DNA from: Algirhabdus cladophorae | GTDB lineage: Bacteria; Pseudomonadota; Alphaproteobacteria; Rhodobacterales; Rhodobacteraceae | Length of the DNA stretch: 64,000 nt | Assembly: GCF_044772865.1 (NCBI RefSeq) | Contig: NZ_CP173029.1 | Location: 2,604,001-2,668,000, forward strand | Direction of reading: 5' to 3' | Part shown: positions 8,218 to 16,589 of the stretch, piece after piece | Layout: each line of letters starts with the position of its first letter | Numbering within the stretch: the stretch's first letter is position 1 | The notes under the pieces: model-generated | The model's input: only the letters and a program-made list of their open reading frames with translations | What the model was told of the DNA's origin: nothing | Database searches by the model: none | Position numbers and translations under genes: made by a program

Positions 8218-9006
8218 ATGGATGATCCAAACAAACCCGCCCAAACTGCAGAACGTATCGCCAAAGTGATGGCCCGCGCCGGTATCGCAAGCCGTCGCGC
8301 AGCCGAACGCATGATCGAAGCGGGCCGTGTCACAGTGAACGGCAAACTGCTGGCTACGCCTGCATTTACAGTGACTGCTGCGGATAAGATTGTTGTGGAC
8401 GGCAAACCTGTGGGCACCCCTGACGTGCCGCGGCTTTGGCTTTATCACAAGCCGTCTGGCCTTGTAACGACGGAACGGGATGAAAAAGGCCGGACAACGG
8501 TTTTTGACGATTTGCCTCCCGAGATGCCGCGCGTGATGAGCGTCGGTCGCCTTGATCTGACCTCAGAAGGGCTGTTGCTGCTGACGAATGATGGTGAGAT
8601 CAAGCGCAAGCTAGAGCTGCCCAGCACCGGTTGGCTGCGCAAATACCGTGTGCGGATCAAAGGATCGCTGTCCGAGGCCAAACTGGATCAGCTACGGGCG
8701 GGTATCGAAGTGGACGGGATGAAATACCAGCCCATGGATGTCACCTTTGATCGGCAACAAGGGGCCAATGCATGGCTGACGGTGGGCATTCGCGAGGGAA
8801 AAAACCGCGAAATTCGCAAAACCATGATGGCATTGGGTGTGATTGTGAACCGGCTGGTGCGGGTCAGTTACGGGCCGTTCAAACTGGACAAGTTAAAGGC
8901 CAGCGAGGTTGAAGAGGTCAAGCAACGGGTTGTCAAAGACCAACTTGGGCTAAATCAAGAACCGAAACTGAAACCAAAACGAACACGCAAACCGACCCGG
9001 CGTTAG
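8218..9006 (+). CDS. rluB: Ribosomal large-subunit pseudouridine synthase, RsuA/RluB family
   Basis: 262 residues. The N-terminal S4 RNA-binding domain (residues 10-65) contains the pattern GIASRRAAERMIEAGRV. The catalytic domain has the RsuA-family motif GRLDLTSEGLLLLTNDG with the catalytic Asp, then EGKNREIRKTM. The C-terminus is a basic Lys/Arg tail. The pattern fits RluB (U2605 of 23S rRNA) better than RluE or RsuA because of the S4 domain and basic tail, but the exact target is inferred. A hairpin starts within the stop codon. Confidence 0.88.
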   Translation: MDDPNKPAQTAERIAKVMARAGIASRRAAERMIEAGRVTVNGKLLATPAFTVTAADKIVVDGKPVGTPDVPRLWLYHKPSGLVTTERDEKGRTTVFDDLPPEMPRVMSVGRLDLTSEGLLLLTNDGEIKRKLELPSTGWLRKYRVRIKGSLSEAKLDQLRAGIEVDGMKYQPMDVTFDRQQGANAWLTVGIREGKNREIRKTMMALGVIVNRLVRVSYGPFKLDKLKASEVEEVKQRVVKDQLGLNQEPKLKPKRTRKPTRR

Positions 9007-9053
9007 GGGGCGTTGCCCCCTCGGTCTAACGACCTCACCCCCGAGTATTTTGC
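9005..9053 (+). repeat. Tandem intergenic hairpins with CCCGAGTATTTT tail
   Basis: AGGGGGC/GCCCCCT with a 3-nt loop begins on the rluB stop codon. GGTC/GACC with a 4-nt loop follows, and then CCCCCGAGTATTTT. This composition resembles a palindromic intergenic element I associate with roseobacter genomes. It may help terminate rluB transcription. Confidence 0.5.
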
Positions 9054-9077
9054 GAAAAAAGAAATGAAGGGGACACG

Positions 9078-9734
9078 ATGGACGGTTTTACCCAGATGAT
9101 AGACGCAGCGAATGAGTTTTTCCTTAAGCTGCGCGAGAACAACACCAAGCCGTTTTATGAAGAACACAAAGCATTCTTTATCTCGGAAGTGAAAAAACCG
9201 GCAGAGCTGTTTGCGCAGATCATGGCCGAAGAGATTTCCAAAAACATGGGGATGGGCCACACCGAAAAGGTGTTCCGAATTTACCGCGATGTGCGGTTTT
9301 CCAAGGACAAAACGCCCTATAACACGCATTTACATATCTTTTGGCAGCCTTCGGATCAGGATGAGCTGTGTCCGGGGTTCTTTTTTGCCTCAACACCCGA
9401 GCGGTTGGAATTGATGACAGGCGTGATGGGGTTTCGAGGCGAGACTCTGGCCCGGTATCGTGCCTTTATCGATAAATGGGGGGATCTGGTTGAGGATGCT
9501 ATCACTGAGACCGGGGCCGAGATGCACAATTATGGGGCCGATCCCCTGAAGAAAGTGCCCAAGCCCTATGATCCTGAACATCCCCATGGGCCCCTACTGA
9601 AACGAAAGAGTCTGATCATCGGCACCTCTATCGCCCAAGACTTTCGCAAAGACGGCGTAGGGCTGGTCAAAGCGACCCGGGACGCAGTCCGACAACTCAA
9701 ACCCTTCCGCGATTTGTTGGTAGAACGCCTGTAG
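9078..9734 (+). CDS. DUF2461 (TIGR02453) family protein
   Basis: 218 residues. The family hallmark RIYRDVRFSKDKTPYNTH occurs at about residues 63-80, and KPFYEEHKAFF lies near the N-terminus. These are conserved cytosolic proteins of unknown function found widely in bacteria and fungi. No operon partner is evident: terC begins 60 nt downstream behind its own promoter region, in which GGGCGCTTTGCCC could form a hairpin at about 9747-9760. Confidence 0.85.
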   Translation: MDGFTQMIDAANEFFLKLRENNTKPFYEEHKAFFISEVKKPAELFAQIMAEEISKNMGMGHTEKVFRIYRDVRFSKDKTPYNTHLHIFWQPSDQDELCPGFFFASTPERLELMTGVMGFRGETLARYRAFIDKWGDLVEDAITETGAEMHNYGADPLKKVPKPYDPEHPHGPLLKRKSLIIGTSIAQDFRKDGVGLVKATRDAVRQLKPFRDLLVERL

Positions 9735-9794
9735 GGTTGCGCAGTGCGGGCGCTTTGCCCTATCCCTTCGGCAAAATAACTAATTCTGAGGGAC

Positions 9795-10619
9795 ATGGAT
9801 ATGGCCGACCTGTTAACGATTGAAAACCTTGGCAACCTTATCATGCTGTGCTTTTTGCAAGCGGTATTAGGGTTCGACAACCTGCTATATATCAGCATCG
9901 AAAGCCAACGCGCGCCCGTAGCACAACAACGCCAAGTGCGGTATTGGGGCATCATTATCGCCGTGGCCCTGCGGGTTGTATTGCTGTTCACCATGATCCA
10001 ATTGATCGATGCCATGGCCGAACCATTCTATGTTTTTGACTGGACAGGCGTGATCGAGGGCGGCGTGAATTTTGCCACATGTGTGTTCATTGTCGGCGGT
10101 GTGTTCATTATCTACACAGCCGTCAAGGAAATCAGTCATATGTTGTCGATTGAGGATCTGCACACAGATGTGGATGGCAAATCTGGCAAATCAGCCACCC
10201 AAGTGGTGATGCTGATCGTGCTGATGAACCTGATCTTTAGCTTTGATTCGGTGCTATCTGCCTTGGCGATTACCGATGTCTTCCCGATCCTCGCCACTGC
10301 GATTATTCTGTCAGGTCTTGCGATGCTTCTGCTTGCGGACACTGTGACCGAGTTTTTGGAAAAGAACCGCATGTATGAGGTGCTTGGCCTTTTCATCCTG
10401 CTAATTGTGGGTGTTGTACTGCTGGGCGAAGCGGGTCCTGCTGCGGCCCATGCGATGCATGACGACAGCCTGCAACTAAAGCTTTTTGGCTATGATCTGA
10501 TCCCAATGTCCAAAACAACGTTCTACTTCTCGGTTATCGTTTTGGTCGCGGTTGAAATCATTCAATCGGGCTACACGCGCAAACTAAACGCCGAACGCCG
10601 CACAAGTTCGCGACACTAG
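9795..10619 (+). CDS. TerC-family integral membrane protein
   Basis: 274 residues, seven to eight predicted membrane helices. TerC hallmarks are AVLGFDNLLYI near residues 23-33 and LIFSFDSVLSALAITD near residues 148-163, carrying the conserved membrane Asp residues thought to bind a metal ion. Family members are linked to tellurite resistance or Mn2+ export (Alx, YkoY, MeeY). It is the first gene of a plus-strand run whose later members, XpaC and TelA, also belong to the tellurite/envelope stress repertoire. A strong hairpin at 10637 may separate it from them. Confidence 0.88.
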   Translation: MDMADLLTIENLGNLIMLCFLQAVLGFDNLLYISIESQRAPVAQQRQVRYWGIIIAVALRVVLLFTMIQLIDAMAEPFYVFDWTGVIEGGVNFATCVFIVGGVFIIYTAVKEISHMLSIEDLHTDVDGKSGKSATQVVMLIVLMNLIFSFDSVLSALAITDVFPILATAIILSGLAMLLLADTVTEFLEKNRMYEVLGLFILLIVGVVLLGEAGPAAAHAMHDDSLQLKLFGYDLIPMSKTTFYFSVIVLVAVEIIQSGYTRKLNAERRTSSRH

Positions 10620-10636
10620 GACCTTCAAATATGACG

Positions 10637-10663
10637 CAGGCGGGGAAAAATTCCCCCCGCCTG
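10637..10663 (+). terminator. Strong hairpin after terC (possible terminator or attenuator)
   Basis: CAGGCGGGG and CCCCGCCTG form a perfect 9-bp stem around a 9-nt loop, 17 nt after the terC stop. No T-run follows on the plus strand, so intrinsic termination is uncertain. It may instead partly insulate terC from the xpaC-telA genes. Confidence 0.5.
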
Positions 10664-10739
10664 TAGGCATCAGTTCAGTCTGGTAAGCGGTATCCAGATG
10701 CCTTATCTCTTAGGGCACACAGGGGAAACGTGGGGCGTT

Positions 10740-10829
10740 ATGTCTGCAACAGGTCTACAAAAGATTGCCTATGCACTTTTGCTGGTTGTGCTTTTTGGCA
10801 CGGCAAGCGGCTGGCTGGGGGGGCTTTAG
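10740..10829 (+). CDS. Small single-span membrane peptide upstream of xpaC
   Basis: A 29-residue frame starting MSATGLQKIAYALLLVVLFG and ending SGWLGGL: a short polar N-terminus and one hydrophobic helix. Its stop lies 3 nt before the XpaC ATG, which suggests coupled translation. An in-frame ATG at 10698 would give 43 residues. GGGG about 15 nt ahead is a weak ribosome-binding site. Support comes only from position, hydrophobic pattern and packing. Confidence 0.45.
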   Translation: MSATGLQKIAYALLLVVLFGTASGWLGGL

Positions 10830-10832
10830 CCC

Positions 10833-11714
10833 ATGGCCCAACGGTATGGCGGTAAATATAGCCCCAATGGGTCTGATCCAGAGGGCCGCGTCGAAATGGA
10901 GGCGGTCAAGGCCGCTGTGGACCCTGTAGGCGCCAAAGCCAACGTTCTGTTTATTCCACCGATTGTTGTCGCCGCGACGTCGCTCAATGCGGGGGCCTTG
11001 GGCCTCACGCTGGGTTTGACCGCTGCGGGTTTAATGGCACTGGGGGCATGGTTGCTGCGCGACGGCTTGCGGGCGCAAGCGGCCTATAACGCGCGCAAAG
11101 TGGCCAAACGGCCCGCAATTCCGCGCAAGGTATTTGCCGCAACGCTATGTGGGATTGGCATCGCCTTGGCTGCGTTTCGCAATGACGGGAACATTCTGGC
11201 CTCAGTGCTTTTTGGTGTAATCGCTGCCAGCCTGCATTTGGCCGCCTTTGGCATCGATCCGATGCAAGACAAACGCATGGAAGGCATCGACAGCTTTCAG
11301 CAAGACCGCGTGGCGCGCGTCGTGGATCAGGCCGAGGCACATTTGCAAGCCATGAGTGATGCGATTGTGCCGCTAGGGGATCGCACCTTGCAGGCCCGCG
11401 TGGGACGGTTCCAAAACGCAGCGCTCAAAATGTGTCGCACTGTCGAAGAAGATCCTCGTGATCTGACTGGTGCGCGAAAGTTTCTGGGCGTTTATTTGCA
11501 AGGCGCACGGGATGCGACTGTAAAGTTCGCCGATCACTACCAACGCAGCCAAGACGCAGAGGCCCGTCATCAATATGATGCACTTCTCAGCGATCTTGAG
11601 CAAAATTTCGCCGCACGGACCCAGAAAATGATGCTGGACGACCGTAGCGATATGGACATTGAAATCAAAGTGTTGCGGGATCGTCTGCAACGCGAAGGCT
11701 TGCCGCTGGACTAA
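10833..11714 (+). CDS. XpaC family protein (5-bromo-4-chloroindolyl phosphate hydrolysis family)
   Basis: 293 residues. Two hydrophobic hairpins lie near residues 36-70 and 95-130, followed by a long helical cytosolic part (residues 150-290) rich in charged residues. This architecture, and the TelA gene 32 nt downstream, match XpaC, which in Bacillus is also paired with a TelA homolog. The phosphatase name comes from an old screen; enzymatic activity is unproven. A role with TelA in envelope or toxic-anion stress is inferred. Confidence 0.75.
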   Translation: MAQRYGGKYSPNGSDPEGRVEMEAVKAAVDPVGAKANVLFIPPIVVAATSLNAGALGLTLGLTAAGLMALGAWLLRDGLRAQAAYNARKVAKRPAIPRKVFAATLCGIGIALAAFRNDGNILASVLFGVIAASLHLAAFGIDPMQDKRMEGIDSFQQDRVARVVDQAEAHLQAMSDAIVPLGDRTLQARVGRFQNAALKMCRTVEEDPRDLTGARKFLGVYLQGARDATVKFADHYQRSQDAEARHQYDALLSDLEQNFAARTQKMMLDDRSDMDIEIKVLRDRLQREGLPLD

Positions 11715-11746
11715 CCAGCACAGCTTTTTATGTAGCGAGGACCAAA

Positions 11747-12940
11747 ATGTCAGATACCGTACGCCAAAAGGCCGAAGCCAGCTTGGCAGATGTCGAGAAA
11801 GTAACAGCCGTTGTATTGGCGGAACCCAAGAACGAGCTGATCTCGATGGAGACCGCAGACGCGCCCGTCAGCGCCGAGATCAAAAAACGCATGGCCGAAT
11901 TGGACATGGAGAACACTCAGTCGATTATCGAATTTGGGTCCGCGGCACAGGCCGAATTGCAGACAATCTCGCAATCCATGTTGGCCGGTGTGCGCAACAA
12001 GGATGTGGGCCCGGCGGGCGACAGTCTGCGCAATATCGTCAGCACCATCCGCGGGTTTTCCATCTCGGAACTGGATGTGCGCCGCGATCGCAGCTGGTGG
12101 GAGAAACTCCTTGGCCGCGCTGCACCCATGGCAAAATTTGTCGCACGCTTTGAGGATGTTCAGGGTCAGATAGACAAGATCACGGATAACCTTTTGTCCC
12201 ATGAACACACGTTGCTCAAGGACATCGAAAGCCTCGATCAGCTTTATGACAAGACCCTCGCATTTTACGATGAGCTGGCCATTTATATTGCCGCAGGCGA
12301 GGAAAAGCTGAAGGAACTGGACACCAAAACCATTCCAGCCAAAGAAAAATCTGTCGCTAAAGCGGCTGAAAACAAGGCCACCATGGTTGCACAGGAATTG
12401 CGTGATATGCGCGCATCCCGCGATGATCTGGAACGCCGTGTGCATGATCTTAAACTCACGCGGCAAGTGACGATGCAGTCTCTGCCATCGATCCGGTTGG
12501 TTCAGGAAAACGATAAGTCATTGGTCACCAAGATCAATTCGACTTTGGTCAATACTGTGCCCCTTTGGGAGACCCAATTGGCGCAGGCCGTCACCATCCA
12601 ACGCAGTGCTGAGGCCGCAGAAGCCGTGCGCGATGCCAATGATTTGACCAACGAGTTGTTGACATCCAACGCCAAAAACCTGCGCAGTGCCAACAAGATG
12701 ATCCGCGAAGAGATGGAACGTGGCGTGTTTGATATCCAAGCCGTTAAGCAAGCCAACTCAGACCTGATCGCCACGATTGAGGAAAGCCTGCAAATTGCCG
12801 ATGAAGGCAAAGCAAAACGTGCTGCGGCAGAAGATGATCTAAAGATGATGGAAACCGAATTGCGCAATACACTTGCTGCGGCGAAAGCCAAGAAAACCGG
12901 CTTGGGCGATACGGCTGGCACGGCTGTACCCGGAGCCTAA
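11747..12940 (+). CDS. TelA family toxic-anion resistance protein
   Basis: 397 residues, almost wholly helical. The TelA core covers about residues 60-370: FGSAAQAELQTISQSML near the start, then WWEKLLGR, and SLPSIRLVQENDKSLVTKIN in the middle. The last of these is the most conserved segment of the family, followed by TVPLWETQLAQAV. Members are cytosolic or membrane-associated and linked to tellurite, nisin and cell-wall antibiotic tolerance. It lies downstream of xpaC, apparently in one operon. Its 3' end may overlap the start of the DUF2927 gene. Confidence 0.88.
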   Translation: MSDTVRQKAEASLADVEKVTAVVLAEPKNELISMETADAPVSAEIKKRMAELDMENTQSIIEFGSAAQAELQTISQSMLAGVRNKDVGPAGDSLRNIVSTIRGFSISELDVRRDRSWWEKLLGRAAPMAKFVARFEDVQGQIDKITDNLLSHEHTLLKDIESLDQLYDKTLAFYDELAIYIAAGEEKLKELDTKTIPAKEKSVAKAAENKATMVAQELRDMRASRDDLERRVHDLKLTRQVTMQSLPSIRLVQENDKSLVTKINSTLVNTVPLWETQLAQAVTIQRSAEAAEAVRDANDLTNELLTSNAKNLRSANKMIREEMERGVFDIQAVKQANSDLIATIEESLQIADEGKAKRAAAEDDLKMMETELRNTLAAAKAKKTGLGDTAGTAVPGA

Positions 12941-13898
12941 TATCACTTGGCTTAATATCATAAAGGGGGGTGTTTTTGCTGGCGTCTTGGCTGTCGCCGG
13001 GTGTGAAGTAGCACCCCCTGTGGATCCAATTCCAACTCCAAAGGCACGCCCCACAGGCCTGCGCCCAATCCCGGCCAAACCAGAACGGTCTGCCGAAAGT
13101 TTTGAATTAGAACGGTATTACGCGGACATCCAGCAGGATTTGCTGATCCAAGGGTTGCTGCGCAAGGATGGGGGCGGGCCAGACGTCCGCTTTGGCAAAC
13201 GCGAGTTGGTCACCAACTTTGTGCGCATTGCCATGTTTGACGAGTTCCAGCCCAGCGGCGGCCAAATGATGGCCAAAGAACGCGAAAACCGACTGCGTCG
13301 TTGGAACCAGCCAGTGCGGATGAACATTGAATTTGGCGCCAGCGTCAGCAAGACTATTCAGTTTCAAGACCGTCAATTTATCGAGGCCTTCGCAAACCGG
13401 TTATCGCGGGTCACAGGCCTGCCGATCCGACAATCCAGCTCGAACCCGAACTTTCATGTGTTGGTGTTGAACGAAAACGATCGGCGCACTGTGGGCCCGA
13501 CCCTGCGCCAGTTGTTGCCCGGTGTTTCGGATCGTTCAATTCGCACCATTGTGAATATGCCCCGGTCGATCCAGTGTTTGGTGGTGGCGCGGTCCGGGTC
13601 TGCTCAGGACTTGGGGACACAAACCGCCATTGCGGTGGTCCGCGCCGAGCATCCGACACTGCTGCGTCAATCGTGCTATCACGAAGAACTGGCCCAAGGT
13701 TTGGGACTGACCAACGACAGCGACGCGGCACGCCCTTCTATCTTTAATGATGACGACGAATTTGCGTATCTCACCACTCATGACGAGTTGTTGTTGCGCA
13801 TTCTTTATGACCCACGCCTGCGCAGTGGCATGACCCTAAAACAGGTGGTGCCTACGGTCGAAGTGATCGCCGCAGAATTTTTTGGCGGAGGGACATAG
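12873..13898 (+). CDS. DUF2927 lipoprotein (start uncertain)
   Basis: The conserved part (residues 75-335 of the longest frame) matches DUF2927 proteins, including a zincin-like segment QSCYHEELAQGLGLTNDS with HEE. A lipobox VAGC follows a hydrophobic stretch (GGVFAGVLA), predicting an anchored lipoprotein. The start is a problem: the only usual start codon before the signal is TTG 12873, inside telA, which gives a 44-residue pre-sequence. The expected N-terminus would sit at an ATA codon (12960-12962, then KGGVFAG). Either a long N-region, a rare start or a sequence error must explain this. Expression with telA is likely. Confidence 0.75.
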   Translation: MLRRKPRKPAWAIRLARLYPEPNITWLNIIKGGVFAGVLAVAGCEVAPPVDPIPTPKARPTGLRPIPAKPERSAESFELERYYADIQQDLLIQGLLRKDGGGPDVRFGKRELVTNFVRIAMFDEFQPSGGQMMAKERENRLRRWNQPVRMNIEFGASVSKTIQFQDRQFIEAFANRLSRVTGLPIRQSSSNPNFHVLVLNENDRRTVGPTLRQLLPGVSDRSIRTIVNMPRSIQCLVVARSGSAQDLGTQTAIAVVRAEHPTLLRQSCYHEELAQGLGLTNDSDAARPSIFNDDDEFAYLTTHDELLLRILYDPRLRSGMTLKQVVPTVEVIAAEFFGGGT

Positions 13899-13922
13899 CA
13901 TGACAATGAAAGGATCCAATCC

Positions 13923-15020
13923 ATGGGTATTTTAGATTTTCTGACCGGCGAATTTATCGACGTCATCCATTGGGTCGATGATACGCGTGACACGATGGTC
14001 TGGCGGTTTGAACGCGAGGCTCACGAGATCAAATATGGTGCCAAGCTGACCGTGCGAGAAGGCCAAGCAGCTGTCTTCGTCCATGAGGGCCAATTGGCCG
14101 ATGTGTTCACGCCCGGGCTGTATATGCTCGAGACAAACAACATGCCGATCCTGACCACCTTGATGCATTGGGATCATGGCTTTCGCAGTCCTTTCAAGTC
14201 CGAGATTTACTACGTCAACACGACGCGGTTTAGCGATCTCAAATGGGGCACCAAAAACCCGATCATCGCCCGTGATCCCGAATTTGGTCCAGTGCGTCTG
14301 CGCGCCTATGGCACCTATTCGGTCAAGGTCAGTGATCCAGCGAAATTCCTTGTGGAAATTGTCGGCACCGATGGTGAATTCACCATGGATGAAATCAGTT
14401 ATCAGATCCGCAACATCATCGTGCAGGAATTTTCTCGCACCATTTCGCGCTCGGGCATCCCCGTTTTGGATATGGCTGCTAACACGCGCGAATTGGGCCA
14501 ACTGCTGGCCAAAGAAATTGCGCCAACCTTGGCCGAATATGGCTTGGAAATCCCAGAGCTTTACATTGAAAACATCTCATTGCCTGAAGCTGTGGAAAAG
14601 GTCTTGGACAAGCGCACCTCTATGGGTGTGATCGGAAATCTGAACGAATATACAGCGTTCCAAGCCGCCGAAGCCTTGGGAAATCCCGGCAGCGGCGCAG
14701 GTGAGGCGATGTCAGCGGGCATGGGAGCTGGGATGGGTATGGCTATGGCGGCCCAACAGATGCAAACTGGCCCTTGGGGTGGTTCGGCTGCAACACCGCC
14801 ACCGCCGCCCCCGGTTGAACACGTCTGGCATATCGCCGAGGCGGGCAAGACAACGGGCCCGTTTTCCAAGGCCGATCTTGGGCAAATGATCGCCAACGGT
14901 AAACTAACACGCGACACCTATCTTTGGACCCAAGGGCAGGACGGATGGAAAACAGCCGACGAAATTACTGAGTTGGCTCAGCTATTCACTATCATGCCCC
15001 CGCCTCCACCAGCCGGATAA
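13923..15020 (+). CDS. SPFH-domain protein (YdjI type) with C-terminal GYF_2 domain
   Basis: 365 residues. The SPFH/band-7-like domain spans about residues 25-245 (LTVREGQAAVFVHEGQ, FSRTISRSG, YGLEIPELYIENISLPE). A Gly/Met/Ala-rich linker and a poly-Pro stretch (near 288-296) lead to a GYF_2 module, VWHIAEAGKTTGPFSK then LWTQGQDGWKTA (about 298-350), and a second Pro run ends the protein. YdjI-type proteins form membrane-associated assemblies with zinc-ribbon partners in envelope stress. Here that partner is the next gene, 6 nt downstream. Confidence 0.85.
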   Translation: MGILDFLTGEFIDVIHWVDDTRDTMVWRFEREAHEIKYGAKLTVREGQAAVFVHEGQLADVFTPGLYMLETNNMPILTTLMHWDHGFRSPFKSEIYYVNTTRFSDLKWGTKNPIIARDPEFGPVRLRAYGTYSVKVSDPAKFLVEIVGTDGEFTMDEISYQIRNIIVQEFSRTISRSGIPVLDMAANTRELGQLLAKEIAPTLAEYGLEIPELYIENISLPEAVEKVLDKRTSMGVIGNLNEYTAFQAAEALGNPGSGAGEAMSAGMGAGMGMAMAAQQMQTGPWGGSAATPPPPPPVEHVWHIAEAGKTTGPFSKADLGQMIANGKLTRDTYLWTQGQDGWKTADEITELAQLFTIMPPPPPAG

Positions 15021-15026
15021 ACCAAG

Positions 15027-16109
15027 ATGCAAGAACACCGCTTCCCGTGCGAGACATGCGGCAGCGACCTGCGATTTTCGCCGGGCGAAGGTCTGTTGCA
15101 ATGTGATCATTGCGGCAACTCTCAACCCATTGAAGGAGCAGGTTTTTGGGGCGGCGCCATCCAGGAATTGGATTTCCAAGCGGCCATCACGGCGCAATTG
15201 CCCGAGGCTGAGATCGAAGAAACCCGTGTGCTTCAGTGCCCCAACTGTGCCGCCCAAGTTGAATTCGATGCAGATACCCATGCCGCAGAATGCCCGTTTT
15301 GTGCGACACCCGTGGTTACTGATACAGGCACGCACCGGCATATCAAACCCAAGGGCCTTCTGCCCTTTGCCATGCCCGAGGCCACAGCCAAAAAGGCAAT
15401 GACGGACTGGCTGGGCAGCCTTTGGTTCGCGCCTAATGGTTTGCAAGAGTTTGCTCGCAAAGGTCGCAAAATGGAGGGAATTTATGTGCCCTACTGGACC
15501 TTCGACGCAGACACCAAAAGCCAATATCACGGCCAACGGGGCACTGTGTATTATGAAAACCAGCGGTTCATGCGGGACGGGAAATCGCAAACCCGTCGCG
15601 TTCAAAAAATCCGCTGGCGCAATGTGGCAGGGCGCGTGGCAAGCAAGTTTGACGACATTTTGGTGCTGGCGTCACGCAGTCTTCCCAAAAGCTATACAGA
15701 CGGGTTGGAGCCTTGGGATCTATCGGCGCTAGAGCCTTACAATCCTGAATATCTGGCCGGTTTTCGCGCCGAAGGCTACACGGTCGAACTGGAAGACGGC
15801 TTTGGCGAGGCACGCCAGTTTATGGACCAAATGATCGAACGCGACGTGAAATTTGACATTGGCGGCGACAGGCAGCGCATCAGCGAATTGCGCACGCAGG
15901 TCAGTGATGTCACGTTCAAGCACGTGCTGCTGCCGGTCTGGTTGGCGGCTTACAAATATCGGGGGCGTAGCTATCGGTTTGTGGTCAATGGGCGGACAGG
16001 ACGGGTGCAGGGTGAACGCCCTTATTCGGTTTGGAAAATCACGTTTGCAGTGCTCTTGGGCCTTTTGATCGCAGCGGCCGCAGGCTTTGTCCTTGCCCAA
16101 CAACAGTAG
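15027..16109 (+). CDS. Membrane-anchored zinc-ribbon protein (YdjG-like partner of the SPFH protein)
   Basis: 360 residues. There are two N-terminal zinc ribbons: CETCG with CDHCG (residues 8-31), and CPNCA with CPFCA (residues 72-93). A central domain contains VPYWTFDADTKSQYHGQRG and FDDILVLASRSLP. A single C-terminal membrane helix (ITFAVLLGLLIAAAAGFVLA) precedes a short tail. Such proteins are often mislabelled as primosomal helicase fragments but contain no helicase motifs. The SPFH/zinc-ribbon pair resembles B. subtilis YdjI/YdjG, parts of a phage-shock-like membrane module. Confidence 0.8.
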   Translation: MQEHRFPCETCGSDLRFSPGEGLLQCDHCGNSQPIEGAGFWGGAIQELDFQAAITAQLPEAEIEETRVLQCPNCAAQVEFDADTHAAECPFCATPVVTDTGTHRHIKPKGLLPFAMPEATAKKAMTDWLGSLWFAPNGLQEFARKGRKMEGIYVPYWTFDADTKSQYHGQRGTVYYENQRFMRDGKSQTRRVQKIRWRNVAGRVASKFDDILVLASRSLPKSYTDGLEPWDLSALEPYNPEYLAGFRAEGYTVELEDGFGEARQFMDQMIERDVKFDIGGDRQRISELRTQVSDVTFKHVLLPVWLAAYKYRGRSYRFVVNGRTGRVQGERPYSVWKITFAVLLGLLIAAAAGFVLAQQQ

Positions 16110-16118
16110 GAGGCCGCT

Positions 16119-16556
16119 ATGCGCGCACTGATCCAACGGGTAAGCGAGGCGTCGGTCACAGTAGACGGCGCTGTCATCGGGGCCTGTGGCCAAGGTCTGG
16201 TGATCTTGGTTTGTGCAATGGAGGGTGACACGCCCGAGAAGGCCGCCCAAATGGCCACCAAGATCTCGAAACTGCGGATTTTCAAGGATGAAGCGGGTAA
16301 AATGAACCGCTCTATCATTGACATTCATGGCGAGGCTTTGGTCGTCAGCCAGTTCACTCTGGCCGCTGACACCTCCCGTGGCACCCGCCCCGGTTTCAGT
16401 CAAGCTGCCCCACCGGATTTGGGCCGCGCCCTTTATGATCAGTTTTGCACCTACCTCGCAGCTCTTGGCGTGCCCGTTCAAACAGGCCAATTCGGTGCGG
16501 ATATGGATGTGGCCCTGATCAACCAAGGCCCCGTTACGATCTGGATGGATGTTTAA
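16119..16556 (+). CDS. dtd: D-aminoacyl-tRNA deacylase
   Basis: 145 residues, full length. Both family motifs are visible: SQFTLAAD (near 80-87) and the C-terminal NQGPVTIWMD, which form the chiral pocket and carry the Gly-Pro that rejects L-aminoacyl esters. Dtd hydrolyses D-amino acids from tRNAs. TAGGAGG, overlapping the stop of the zinc-ribbon gene, serves as its ribosome-binding site, so it is probably co-transcribed with the stress block. Confidence 0.96.
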   Translation: MRALIQRVSEASVTVDGAVIGACGQGLVILVCAMEGDTPEKAAQMATKISKLRIFKDEAGKMNRSIIDIHGEALVVSQFTLAADTSRGTRPGFSQAAPPDLGRALYDQFCTYLAALGVPVQTGQFGADMDVALINQGPVTIWMDV

Positions 16557-16589
16557 TCGTCCCAAAGCCCAACTGGGCCAAAGTGCCCT

